Of a DNA stretch of 64,000 nt, positions 8,540 through 17,144 are shown piece by piece. The notes under the pieces are model-generated. The model was not told the DNA's origin. It did not search any database and saw nothing but the letters and a program-made list of their open reading frames with translations. Both the position numbers and the translations under genes were made by a program. This DNA is from Candidatus Rifleibacteriota bacterium. Its GTDB lineage: Bacteria; Muiribacteriota; Ozemobacteria; Ozemobacterales; Ozemobacteraceae. The stretch's first letter is position 1. Each line of letters begins with the position of its first letter. Location of the stretch: positions 261,624 through 325,623 of the forward strand of contig JADFZL010000005.1 of the NCBI GenBank assembly GCA_015232575.1. Reading direction: 5' to 3'.

Positions 8540-9532
8540 TTATCCAAAATTCGATTTTCGCTGTATCTCGTACAATGCAACTGCAACGCTTACTGAAACG
8601 TTAAGTGAAGGTGTTTTACCCAGCATTGGAATAGAAATAGTCTGGTCGCATATTCCACGAATCTTTTCACCCAATCCAGCGTTTTCTCCACCGGCAACAA
8701 GTACTACCTTCGAAGGATACTCAACCTGATCATAACGTTTCTCAGATTTTTCACATAACCCGGTTACCTGATATCCTGCTTCTTTCATCTTTAAAAGGGC
8801 ATCACTCAGATTTTTCACCTGCACCACCGGCAGATAAAAAGCCGCACCCTGAGATGTCGAAACAGCCCATTCAGTAACTTCCGCAGAGCGTCTCTCGGGA
8901 ATTACTATTCCCTTTATACCTGCTGCTTCGGCAGTTCTTATTATTGCCCCGAGATTTCTTGGATCTTCAACGCAATTCAAAGCGCAAATAACACTTTTTT
9001 CATTCCCTGATTCTTTCTCTAAAAAAGAAGAAAGATCACTATATGTAAATTCCCGAATCAGACAGGCACATCCCTGGCATTTTCCACCACATTTGCCATC
9101 AAGTGCAGTTGAAGGAAGAAATTCCAATTTGGAATTCTTCTGTGCTGCAAGGGTTCTGATGTCATCAATCAAACCACCTGAAGCGTTTTCAGCAAGATAT
9201 ACACACGAAATTTTCTGATCAGATTTCAATGCATGAAAAACTTCATGGCGCCCTCTTACCCAAATTTGGCCCTCAGTTTTACTGGCTACCTGTTTGAAAG
9301 GCTTCGCATAAGCGGAAGGCTTTCCATGACCGTAAGGTTTTTTATAATCGGAAGTTTTATCACGATTGGTGGGTTTTTCGTGATCAACAGGTTTTTCATG
9401 ATCTGGAAGCTTTTCACGATTGGAAGGCTTTTCATGACCAGAAAACTTTCCTTGTTTTGCCGGATTTTTACTTTCGCTGCTGCGCGGTTCTGTCTTTTTT
9501 ACTGTATCACTCTTCTGCCGGTTCATTTCCAT
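8540..9532 (-). CDS. rlmB: 23S rRNA 2'-O-ribose methyltransferase RlmB/TrmH family (SPOUT)
   Basis: SPOUT methyltransferase expected to methylate the ribose of G2251 in 23S rRNA. The N-terminal about 90 residues are a charged low-complexity region with repeated DHEKP/NREK-like units. It is followed by the substrate-binding domain (VRGRHEVFHALKSDQKISCVYLAE) and the SPOUT knot with motif 1 NCVEDPRNLGAIIRTAEAAG, motif 2 VLVAGGENAGLGEKIRGICD and motif 3 IPMLGKTPSLNVSVSVAVALYE. The region that is often HQGV in relatives has a Cys cluster here (CGGKCQGCACL). The ATG at 9532 has GGAGA upstream; an ATG at 9547 gives five more residues. It overlaps mrnC by 26 bp. Confidence 0.92.
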   Translation of the reverse strand: MEMNRQKSDTVKKTEPRSSESKNPAKQGKFSGHEKPSNREKLPDHEKPVDHEKPTNRDKTSDYKKPYGHGKPSAYAKPFKQVASKTEGQIWVRGRHEVFHALKSDQKISCVYLAENASGGLIDDIRTLAAQKNSKLEFLPSTALDGKCGGKCQGCACLIREFTYSDLSSFLEKESGNEKSVICALNCVEDPRNLGAIIRTAEAAGIKGIVIPERRSAEVTEWAVSTSQGAAFYLPVVQVKNLSDALLKMKEAGYQVTGLCEKSEKRYDQVEYPSKVVLVAGGENAGLGEKIRGICDQTISIPMLGKTPSLNVSVSVAVALYEIQRKSNFG

Positions 9533-9974
9533 TAACTTTTTCTCCATTCATACACCATTCAATTAATTTATCAAGTCTTTCTGATTGTCCGGTCAGAAAG
9601 AGGTAACCAATCCATGCTTCAAACGCCGTACTTCTTGCGTATGCAACTTTATCAAAACCCGCACGCGGACGGCTTGGTAGCTTTGCGTTTCTCCAGCTTT
9701 TAAGCAATTCTGCTTCTTTCGGAGAAACATCATTAATAATACTTGAAAAAAACTCTGCCTGTTTAGACGCACACACAACAGCACTGGCAGTCTGATGACT
9801 TTCTCTCGCCGTTTCTGAACTAAACGACAGAGTTCTTAATCTGATTCCAAGTTCGAAAATACTGTCACCGATGTATGAAAGAGCGCGGGCGGAAAGCTTC
9901 TCGACTTCAGATTCCGCCCATGGAACATGAAAAGAAAAGTTCAGTTTTCCCTTCGCTGTTACGCTTTTCTCCAC
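9507..9974 (-). CDS. mrnC: Mini-ribonuclease III
   Basis: 155-residue protein consisting of only an RNase III catalytic domain. The signature LSARALSYIGDSIFELGIRLRTL carries the conserved acidic residues, and AYARSTAFEAWIGYLFLTGQSERLDKLIEW is the second conserved helix. In Firmicutes MrnC matures 23S rRNA ends and is encoded beside cysS and rlmB, exactly as here. It lacks the double-stranded RNA-binding domain of full RNase III. It overlaps cysS by 16 bp and rlmB by 26 bp, a compact translationally coupled operon. Confidence 0.92.
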   Translation of the reverse strand: MEKSVTAKGKLNFSFHVPWAESEVEKLSARALSYIGDSIFELGIRLRTLSFSSETARESHQTASAVVCASKQAEFFSSIINDVSPKEAELLKSWRNAKLPSRPRAGFDKVAYARSTAFEAWIGYLFLTGQSERLDKLIEWCMNGEKVNGNEPAEE

Positions 9975-11410
9975 CGTACACCCTCTTTTGTATCTTCTAT
10001 GATTATTCCTGCTTCTTTTGCACGATCACGTATCTTATCTGAGATATCAAAACGCTTTGATATCTTCATTTCTTTTCTTATTTCGAGCAGTAAATCCATT
10101 ATCGGAGCGATGTCATGGCTTTCACTGGTGCTTTTATGCATCGGAATAATTCCGAGGACATCATTTCCCCAGATGGTAATTATTTTCAAAACTTCCGAAG
10201 CCGATGCCGGCGATAGTGATTTTGCCGAAGAAATGCGATTCACATCCGTAACAAAGTTATATATTAATGCGATGGCGCCCGGAGTATCAAGATCGTCATC
10301 AATAGCTTCGCCAATAGCTTTATCAGCTTTCAAACACATTTCCTGAATTTCCGGAAGAACTGTTCCGGAATCAGCGGACGAAGCCCCGACAATTGCTGAC
10401 ATTCCCGAATAAAGGGCTGAAAGACGGTTAAGGCCTGTGGCCGCAGCAATAATTGCTTCTTCAGTATAGTTTGCCGGAGACCGGTAATGTGTTGAAAGAA
10501 TAAATGCGCGTAAAGCTTCAGGGGAATGTCTCGAAAGAAGCTCTGCACATGTTTTAAAGTTTCCGAGGGATTTTCCCATTTTTACACCGTCTACGGTTAC
10601 CATATTGTGATGCACCCAGTAATTTACAAATGGTTTTCCTGTAAGCGATTCAGCCTGGGCAATTTCGCATTCGTGGTGCGGGAAAGAATTTTCGAGGCCG
10701 CCGCCGTGGATATCAATAGTTTCGCCGAGATATTTCATGCTCATAACGCTGCATTCAATGTGCCATCCGGGATAACCGGTACCCCATGGCGAATTCCAGA
10801 ATAATACGTGATTTGGCTCAGCTTTTTTCCACAATGCAAAATCTCTGGGATCTCTCTTATCGCTTCTGGTTTCGATTCTTCCGCTTTCTTTCTGGTCTTC
10901 AAGGGTTCTGCCTGATAGTTTTCCGTAGCAGGAAAATTTATGAATATCATAATAGACATTACCATTAACCTCGTAGGCATATCCCTTTTCGATAAGTTTT
11001 TCGATAGCTTCGATCTGCTCTCCGATGTGTTGAGTTGCTCTGACATAGAAATTCGGATGGTTAATCTTCAGAGTTTCCATGTCCCGGAAATATTGAAACA
11101 TCCATCTGTCAACAATTTCATAAGGATGTACACGGTCAATTTTTGCCTGTTTCTGTATCTTGTCTTCACCGGCATCAGCATCGTCAGTCAGGTGTCCGAC
11201 GTCAGTAATATTCTGAACATATCTGACCTTATAACCTCTTGTTCGGAAATGCTTAACGAGAACATCAAAAGAAATATAACTCTTTGCATGTCCCAGGTGA
11301 GGAGGGCCATAAACAGTAGGTCCGCAGACATATATTCCAACATGCCCGGGCACAATAGGTTTAAATTCCTCTTTCTTTCTGGACATGGTATTATACAGTT
11401 GTATTGACAT
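9959..11410 (-). CDS. cysS: Cysteinyl-tRNA synthetase
   Basis: 483-residue class I synthetase charging tRNA-Cys. The HIGH motif is in [20 protein letters not shown] and the KMSKS equivalent is KMGKSLGNF. Zinc ligands are visible: the Cys of YVCGPTVYG, the Cys of GWHIECSVM and HHECEIAQ. The reading frame extends 39 codons further upstream, but [13 protein letters not shown] at 11410 has GGAG 7 nt before the ATG and matches normal family starts. First gene of the cysS-mrnC-rlmB operon. Confidence 0.97.
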   Translation of the reverse strand: MSIQLYNTMSRKKEEFKPIVPGHVGIYVCGPTVYGPPHLGHAKSYISFDVLVKHFRTRGYKVRYVQNITDVGHLTDDADAGEDKIQKQAKIDRVHPYEIVDRWMFQYFRDMETLKINHPNFYVRATQHIGEQIEAIEKLIEKGYAYEVNGNVYYDIHKFSCYGKLSGRTLEDQKESGRIETRSDKRDPRDFALWKKAEPNHVLFWNSPWGTGYPGWHIECSVMSMKYLGETIDIHGGGLENSFPHHECEIAQAESLTGKPFVNYWVHHNMVTVDGVKMGKSLGNFKTCAELLSRHSPEALRAFILSTHYRSPANYTEEAIIAAATGLNRLSALYSGMSAIVGASSADSGTVLPEIQEMCLKADKAIGEAIDDDLDTPGAIALIYNFVTDVNRISSAKSLSPASASEVLKIITIWGNDVLGIIPMHKSTSESHDIAPIMDLLLEIRKEMKISKRFDISDKIRDRAKEAGIIIEDTKEGVRWRKA

Positions 11411-11474
11411 TTTCATTCTCCATAATTTTCTGGCAGTATTTCCAAATCGAACACCAATATTAGACAAGCACGGC

Positions 11475-11483
11475 ATTATATCA
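11475..11483 (-). promoter_or_regulatory. Extended -10 promoter candidate for cysS operon
   Basis: On the minus strand TGATATAAT (TGn plus a perfect TATAAT) lies 65 bp upstream of the cysS ATG. No good -35 hexamer is seen, which fits an extended -10 promoter. Confidence 0.5.
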
Positions 11484-11543
11484 CATTCTTCAAAAACGCA
11501 AAAGAACCAACTCGCGAAAACAAACAATAGAAAGCAGATTCTA

Positions 11544-11891
11544 TTATAATACTGAAAAACCTAGAACTTTGGAGATGTTTTCCTCTATTCTTTCAAAATC
11601 ATCTTTCTCTATTTGCCCCAAGCTCTTTTGGATTCTATCTTTTTTTACAGTTTGAAGCACAGCAGTAGCCATCGAAGGGACTTTTAAACCAGCTTTTTCC
11701 CATCTTATTATCTCCGTATCTCCTTTGTGAATTAGCTTAATGTTGCTGGTAATGCCTGAAACAATAACTTCATTTCGGAACTTGTTGTATTCGTTATCGC
11801 TTAAAACTAAAGCGGGGCGCAATTTAATTCCAAATCCACTCGAAAAGACAACTTCGACAAGAACTACATCCCCGCGCTTAATTTTCGTCAT
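11544..11891 (-). CDS. MazF/PemK-family toxin (mRNA interferase)
   Basis: 115-residue protein beginning MTKIKRGDVVLVEVVFSSG. It has the PemK-like barrel pattern: RGDVVLV, then RPALVLSDNEYN, VIVSGITSN and the later PSMATAVLQTVKKDRI segment. Family members cleave RNA and are neutralised by the antitoxin encoded just upstream. The start at 11891 is chosen because it overlaps the antitoxin stop by 14 bp and begins at the domain edge; the frame opens 12 codons earlier. It sits at the edge of the accessory island next to cysS. Confidence 0.85.
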   Translation of the reverse strand: MTKIKRGDVVLVEVVFSSGFGIKLRPALVLSDNEYNKFRNEVIVSGITSNIKLIHKGDTEIIRWEKAGLKVPSMATAVLQTVKKDRIQKSLGQIEKDDFERIEENISKVLGFSVL

Positions 11892-12114
11892 AGATGGCGT
11901 CTTGATCATTATTCCAAAGTTCTTCAAGTGCTGAGCATGGATAGCTCATCAATGCATCAAGCTCTCGATCCTCAACTTCCCTGGAAATTTTTTCTCGAAT
12001 AGATTCTAGGACAAAATCACGGACACTCTTCCCTGAAAGAGCCGCCACCGCTTTAACTCGGCGTCTTTCTTCAGGCGTTACATCAATACTGAGGCGCTCC
12101 CTTGTTCCAGACAT
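11878..12114 (-). CDS. Ribbon-helix-helix antitoxin
   Basis: 78-residue protein MSGTRERLSIDVTPEERRRVKAVAALSGKSVRDFVLESI with a classic N-terminal ribbon (RLSIDVTPEE) and helix-turn-helix part, and an acidic C-terminal tail (ELWNNDQDAIYDEN) that should wrap the toxin. The ATG at 12114 has GGGAGG upstream. It overlaps the MazF-like toxin. Such antitoxins usually repress their own promoter together with the toxin; an inverted repeat suitable as operator is at 12143-12154. Confidence 0.88.
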   Translation of the reverse strand: MSGTRERLSIDVTPEERRRVKAVAALSGKSVRDFVLESIREKISREVEDRELDALMSYPCSALEELWNNDQDAIYDEN

Positions 12115-12142
12115 ATTTCTACCTCCCGATGCTCTAATCATC

Positions 12143-12154
12143 TCACAAATGTGA
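12143..12154 (-). promoter_or_regulatory. Possible toxin-antitoxin operator
   Basis: Inverted repeat TCACA-AA-TGTGA 29 bp upstream of the antitoxin ATG, next to AT-rich promoter-like sequence. Its position suits autorepression by the ribbon-helix-helix protein. The remainder up to 12373 holds no convincing gene. Confidence 0.4.
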
Positions 12155-12373
12155 CAATGTGGCAAGACTCAACAATACGTTATCTCGAAAAAAGGTGCTA
12201 TATTGAAAGCAGTAGTGACCTTAACAAAAATTGGAACCCTTATTAAATCAGGATAAACGACCTCCAACTGACATTTCGCTAAGAATATGAGAGATTCCGC
12301 TTCCCGTTAGACCGCGGTCTGTATTTGCGAGTAATCTAAAAACCGGTTCAAGCTGTTGAGAGTTGAGGAGATT

Positions 12374-15112
12374 TTATCCATTCTGAATACCGTAATTTCG
12401 TTTTAATTCAGACTTTGATGTGATTTCTTCGTGGAGAACAAACAAAAACGCGACTCTTTCAGTTTCTGTTTTAAAATCAGTTTTACCGTAGGCAGCGTCA
12501 ACAGCTTTGTCAAGGGAATGGTGGGCATCTAGCAAATCCGTTGGCATTGAGAGAGGATCATAGAGATCGGAAAGCGAGGAGGAAGAGTACTTGGCTCGAA
12601 TTTTTAGCACCTCATTTCCAAATTTTTCAACGTTTGCAATTTTCTTGTCAGAGATAGTTCCAGGCCATGGAAAGTTATTATAAACAATGCTGTTCGAATA
12701 TTGATAATCGCTCTTCATTCGGCCACAAACTTGACGCATCCATGCCATATGCATAGTAGAACTTAAAACACCGAAGTGAAAAAGGCTGGCATTTGGCACA
12801 ACTTGTAAACTTCCGGTGGCAATATCATCAGCATCAAGATAGCCGATAGGTAAATAATTTCTTCGTTCCGAGGACACTTTCGGAATTGCCAGGTATCGAG
12901 TTTCGGGTTGCCTATTCTCAGTAAAAAGATAAGGTTTTGACGCCCACTCTTTCGTTCGATTTTTTTTGCTATTTTTTCGGGCTTCACTTACCTTGCTAAC
13001 TCTTTCCATTACCAAAGGCATAGATTTTAGCTCATCTGGGGATATCCCAACGAGCCATAAGCAATAACGTATTTGATTGTTTATGAATTCATCTGAACCA
13101 TAAACCCTTTTTATCCAGCGCTCTGATTGGGGTTGCTTGCTAATAAGGTTGTCCCTTTCATCTTGACATAAAAATAAAAATCCGTAATCCGTAGCTTCAC
13201 TACCTTTGTTAATCTCCGGCACAGCAAAAATGGGTTTTGTTCTTTTCCGTAAAACGATATCGGGTGCATCAACAAGATATGGATTGATATTTTTGACTGA
13301 AATAAAATGTGGGTCACCTTTGATATCTTCATATTCATAAATTACTTTTGGAAAAATATTGTAAGAGGCGAAACCAACTATGACACAATGAACAGCTGCC
13401 TTTCCTTTCGATTCATTGTTCCATTGAAACGTTCGATGAGCAAAATTAATTTTAACCCCTTGATGAAGCATCCAGCTCCACAAAACCCCAACCTGCTCAC
13501 CTTGGGTAATAGAGTTTGTGGAAACAAAAGCACATCGGATCTCCGTGCCTTTAATAAAATTGGCTGCTTTGACATACCATGCACAAACATAATCAAGTAA
13601 TCCGCTCTGGTCAATTTCTTTGCAGACCGATTCAAAGTCTGCTTTTTGCTTTTTATCTTGTTCTTTTTTCCCAGCAAACGGAGGATTACCCATTATAAAA
13701 GTAAAGCTGTCACTTGGGAAAACAGATTTCCAGTCAAGAACAAGGGCATTATCGCAGAAAATCGTACCGGTCGCGACAAGTGGGATACGAGCAAAATAAA
13801 GCCCATATTCTTCTGAAACCATAGAGTTCATCTGGTGATCGATAAGCCAAAGGGCTACTTGCGCAAGTTGCGCTGGAAACTCTCCGATTTCGATTCCAAA
13901 AAATTGATCTACATCGACAAGTATCATAGAATGAACATCAAATATGAGTTGTTTATAGTCTTTTGAAGCACGCAAAACAGCAAGTTCTAGCAAACGAAGC
14001 TCACGATAAGCGATGACTAAAAAGTTGCCACAACCACAAGCGGGATCAATAAATTTCAACCTTCGAAGTTTTTTGTGAAAATCAAAAAGCTTATTTTTAT
14101 TTGTTTTGATTTTTTCGAATTCAGCCCATAGACCATCAAGGAAGAGTGGTTTAATCAATTTTAAAATATTTTTTTCGCTCGTATAATGGGCCCCGAGGTT
14201 CCGTCGAGCTTCCTTATTCATTATCGATTGGAAAAGAGAACCAAAAATAGCTGGCGAAATTCTGCTCCAGTCAAGGGCACAACAATCTAAAAGTGTCTGC
14301 CTCATCACGCTGTCAAATCCAGCAGTTGGCAAAAGTTCTTCAAAAAGCTTTCCGTTTACGTAGGGGAAAGCGAACAATTGTTCATCAAGGTTTTTCAGGC
14401 GCTTGTCTATCGGAGTGTTTAGCACTTGAAAAACAGTGCTTAAATGCTGGCCGAGGTCAGAGCCGTCTTCGCATGTCCTTTCTTCTATATAAATTTGAAA
14501 CTGCTGACGTTCAAAAATGCCAGTGTCTTCCGAAAAAAGGCAAAAGAGAAGGCGGACAAGGTACACTTCGAGCGGATGGCCCTCATAGCCAACCTCTTTC
14601 ATTTGGTCATGTAACCTACCCATGCTTTCGGCTGCTTTAATATTTACGGGATCTTGATCCTTGAATATGTGTGTTTGGTACCCCGCAATAAAGCCAAAAA
14701 GAGCAACGTTTCTATGAAGATCTTTGAGTTCGAATTCGTTCTCGATTTTGTCTTCGAGATTATAAAGCCGCAACCGACTAAAATCGGAAACAAGGACATA
14801 TTTTGGCAGATCTCGCTCTTTAATTCCTGGAAAATAATCGAGTGCCTGGGTATAGGCTTTTTCGAGACTTTTTCCTCGCGATTTGTGCTCAACAAGAAGA
14901 ACGCCTTTCCAGAAAAGGTCTATAAAACCCAGTTTATCTCCAAATTTTTTTACGGGTTCTTCGAAACTCGCTAGTCGTTTCCGGGTAACTCCGAAAACAT
15001 AAAAAAAACCGTCCCAAAAGGACTTTGCCTCAGAATCTTCTGAGGTTTCGTGCTCCCATTGTTTTGAAAATTCAAATGCACGGTATTTGATTTCGTTCCA
15101 GCTTAATGGCAT
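12374..15112 (-). CDS. Single-chain type IIL (MmeI-like) restriction-modification enzyme
   Basis: 912-residue protein combining nuclease, methyltransferase and target recognition in one chain. The nuclease centre is D65-x9-E75-x-K77 (IDLFWKGVLLVEHKSRG), the same spacing as known for MmeI. A helical linker follows (about 150-340). Methyltransferase motif I is FIDPACGCGNFL (354-364) and motif IV is GNPPF (475-479), indicating N6-adenine methylation. The C-terminal third (about 600-870) should read the DNA target. Total length is close to MmeI (about 919). No separate R, M or S gene is adjacent, as expected. GAGG precedes the ATG. All motifs look intact, so it is probably active. Target sequence cannot be predicted. 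Confidence 0.9.
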   Translation of the reverse strand: MPLSWNEIKYRAFEFSKQWEHETSEDSEAKSFWDGFFYVFGVTRKRLASFEEPVKKFGDKLGFIDLFWKGVLLVEHKSRGKSLEKAYTQALDYFPGIKERDLPKYVLVSDFSRLRLYNLEDKIENEFELKDLHRNVALFGFIAGYQTHIFKDQDPVNIKAAESMGRLHDQMKEVGYEGHPLEVYLVRLLFCLFSEDTGIFERQQFQIYIEERTCEDGSDLGQHLSTVFQVLNTPIDKRLKNLDEQLFAFPYVNGKLFEELLPTAGFDSVMRQTLLDCCALDWSRISPAIFGSLFQSIMNKEARRNLGAHYTSEKNILKLIKPLFLDGLWAEFEKIKTNKNKLFDFHKKLRRLKFIDPACGCGNFLVIAYRELRLLELAVLRASKDYKQLIFDVHSMILVDVDQFFGIEIGEFPAQLAQVALWLIDHQMNSMVSEEYGLYFARIPLVATGTIFCDNALVLDWKSVFPSDSFTFIMGNPPFAGKKEQDKKQKADFESVCKEIDQSGLLDYVCAWYVKAANFIKGTEIRCAFVSTNSITQGEQVGVLWSWMLHQGVKINFAHRTFQWNNESKGKAAVHCVIVGFASYNIFPKVIYEYEDIKGDPHFISVKNINPYLVDAPDIVLRKRTKPIFAVPEINKGSEATDYGFLFLCQDERDNLISKQPQSERWIKRVYGSDEFINNQIRYCLWLVGISPDELKSMPLVMERVSKVSEARKNSKKNRTKEWASKPYLFTENRQPETRYLAIPKVSSERRNYLPIGYLDADDIATGSLQVVPNASLFHFGVLSSTMHMAWMRQVCGRMKSDYQYSNSIVYNNFPWPGTISDKKIANVEKFGNEVLKIRAKYSSSSLSDLYDPLSMPTDLLDAHHSLDKAVDAAYGKTDFKTETERVAFLFVLHEEITSKSELKRNYGIQNG

Positions 15113-15308
15113 GAGAAACCTCGCTTCAGATTTTTGGCCTGCAGTATTTTATACCACATTGAGACTGTACCAGCCAAGATTGATGCTTGGAAATCAAAGT
15201 TTGCTATCTAGGCTTCTTGTATTAAACAAATTTAATCATCCTATTGCGAATTCACCTCGAGAAATATCAATAACCCTTGGACAAAAGCCGTTGAGAAGGC
15301 TTTGATTC

Positions 15309-15566
15309 CTATTCAGAGGACAAGTTACAAGGCACAGAGTGACACCACAGTGTCTCGGGCGCAATATCAATATTTCCCGGCCAAACAACCGTTCCATATT
15401 GAATTGCTGCTTTAAAAAACAGCGGAGAGTTTTGGAGTTTCGTAAAAGGTTTTTGGTTGAAAAGTGGGTTCATGTTAAAAATTCGTCTCTCCCCGTTTTC
15501 AAATACAAGTTCTAAAGTCCAATCTTCTCGAGTCTTTACGCTTACGACATCTAAAAGTACATTCAT
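15309..15566 (-). CDS. DUF2442 family protein
   Basis: 85-residue protein matching DUF2442: alternating strands LDVVSVKTREDWTLELVFENGERRIFNMNPLF, then the conserved GTVVWPGNIDIAPETLW end. Family function is not established. It sits 13 bp downstream of a DUF4160 gene; the pair recurs in genomes and has been proposed as a toxin-antitoxin-like unit. AGGAGAT precedes the ATG. The upstream stretch 15113-15308 shows no gene. Confidence 0.85.
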   Translation of the reverse strand: MNVLLDVVSVKTREDWTLELVFENGERRIFNMNPLFNQKPFTKLQNSPLFFKAAIQYGTVVWPGNIDIAPETLWCHSVPCNLSSE

Positions 15567-15579
15567 AGTAATCTCCTAT

Positions 15580-15849
15580 TTATTGAAGTGGGGGAATACG
15601 AAATAGTTCGTCACCGTTAACTGCAAGCTCCCAGTTAGCCAAAAGTTCATCCTTGTGAATATCAATCCAAACTTGTACCATCCTAAGCTGGCGCTGTGGA
15701 AAATCCCCGGCAAGAACGCTACCATCTTCAATTGATACCGCAGCCTTTTTTCCTTGATATCGAACATGAATATGCGGCGTATGATGCTGTTCGTTGTCTT
15801 TGAAGAAAATCAAAACTAAAATACCGTAGAACATTGATACCGTGGGCAT
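15580..15849 (-). CDS. DUF4160 family protein
   Basis: 89-residue protein with the DUF4160 pattern: MPTVSMFYGILVLIFFKDNEQHHTPHIHVRYQGKKAAV, the His-rich HHTPHIHV being diagnostic, followed by GDFPQRQLRMVQVWIDIHKDELLANWE. Biochemical role unknown. AGGAGA precedes the ATG. It is first of a two-gene unit with DUF2442 and lies between the MmeI-like enzyme and the DUF1848 gene. Confidence 0.88.
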   Translation of the reverse strand: MPTVSMFYGILVLIFFKDNEQHHTPHIHVRYQGKKAAVSIEDGSVLAGDFPQRQLRMVQVWIDIHKDELLANWELAVNGDELFRIPPLQ

Positions 15850-16088
15850 TATATTCTCCTATCAATATCTTGCATCCAACAGACTTTACATTTTCCGAAA
15901 AATACGTCTATCCATCTGGCATAAAAAACATCTCATCTTTAAAATGCTAGCTCTGCAATCAAGACAACAACAATTAAATGAGATCATGGTTTCGCTTACG
16001 CTATCCTTATTCGTTTGAGATTGTCATCGGGGGCATCATTTTTTGCCCGAACTTATCGAAAAGTTACATTTTGAATGAGCAAGAAACT

Positions 16089-17036
16089 TTACTCGGTAAA
16101 ATTTAATAAACTAAGTTGATGAACTTTGTGTGTATCACCTTTTCTAACAATAACTCTGTCTTTTGACATGGCACCTCCAATCAAAAAAGGAGAATTGGGA
16201 ATATGCTGTTCAAAGTTTGCAAGCGCTTTGGAATAGTATTGAGTCGCGTAACAATAAGAACAATCGTGAAGACATGTTGAATAAGTCCCGATATCCACAC
16301 TTTTTACACAACCACAAAATTCTCTTTGGTATTTATCTTTATCTATTTCAATATTATACCCAAGCATTTCTGATAGAAGTCTGTTATCGACACATTTACC
16401 ATGAGCAATATTAAAACTGGACAAATCAAAAGATTCAGCGCAGGTTTCAAGAACTAAGGAATGTCTTGCTGCAATTTTAGAAAATTTCTGCGCCAAGTGC
16501 ATTACGTTTTCAGATGAAAAGTCCTTTAATGAAAGGTAATTTGAATTAAATTTTGCAAATTTATATTTATCAAAAAAACTAACAATGCATTTTCTTGTGC
16601 TTTTTGCTAATTTCTCGGAAAGATATTCAAATTGCTCTTCGTGATAAGAAATAGATAAATCAGAACCATTTATTAAAATTGGGTCGTAACGCCAAAGAAC
16701 TAAGTGACGACCAATTCTATTTGACAAATCTTGGAAAGTTTGAATCACTTCTTCTTTTGGTGGTAGATTTTTTTCTATATTCTTGCCATACGGGGTTAGC
16801 GTGAATTGAAAATAGTATTTAAACCTTTCAAGAAGAGCAATATTAGACAAAAAATTTGCTGGATTTTTGGTCCAGAAAATAAAACAATCAACATTCTCTG
16901 GCGTTAACTTGATTTCGCTGACTTGATGATAGTTCATCGGGTTTCTAACTTGTACATAACCGGCCTTTATTCGATTGAAAAACCACTCCGAATAAAAGGC
17001 TGGAATATCAGTTCTTCTGCTAACGCTTACGATCAT
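16089..17036 (-). CDS. DUF1848 family protein
   Basis: 315-residue protein beginning MIVSVSRRTDIPAFYSEWFFNRIKAGY, the signature of DUF1848, followed by VDCFIFWTKNPANF and HLVLWRYDPIL. The C-terminal part has clustered cysteines: CGCVKSVDIGTYSTCLHDCSYCYA, a C-x-C ... C-x3-C-x2-C arrangement that suggests a metal or iron-sulphur site. The family is found sporadically and has no proven activity; some members are annotated as radical-SAM-related. No strong ribosome-binding site is visible. The gene lies 108 bp after the methyltransferase-like gene and could be in its transcript. Confidence 0.85.
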   Translation of the reverse strand: MIVSVSRRTDIPAFYSEWFFNRIKAGYVQVRNPMNYHQVSEIKLTPENVDCFIFWTKNPANFLSNIALLERFKYYFQFTLTPYGKNIEKNLPPKEEVIQTFQDLSNRIGRHLVLWRYDPILINGSDLSISYHEEQFEYLSEKLAKSTRKCIVSFFDKYKFAKFNSNYLSLKDFSSENVMHLAQKFSKIAARHSLVLETCAESFDLSSFNIAHGKCVDNRLLSEMLGYNIEIDKDKYQREFCGCVKSVDIGTYSTCLHDCSYCYATQYYSKALANFEQHIPNSPFLIGGAMSKDRVIVRKGDTHKVHQLSLLNFTE

Positions 17037-17144
17037 ACTCTTTAGCCTATATTAAGTTAAGTTACTAAATTTACGATTCAACAAAGTGTTCAAATTAATT
17101 TCTGTAGAGAAAATCAGATGAAAAAATCATTTAAGTATCGGAGT

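Noticed and set aside
12374..15112. BREX PglX methyltransferase
   Set aside because: PglX is longer (about 1200 residues) and lacks the N-terminal D-x9-E-x-K nuclease; no other BREX genes are present.
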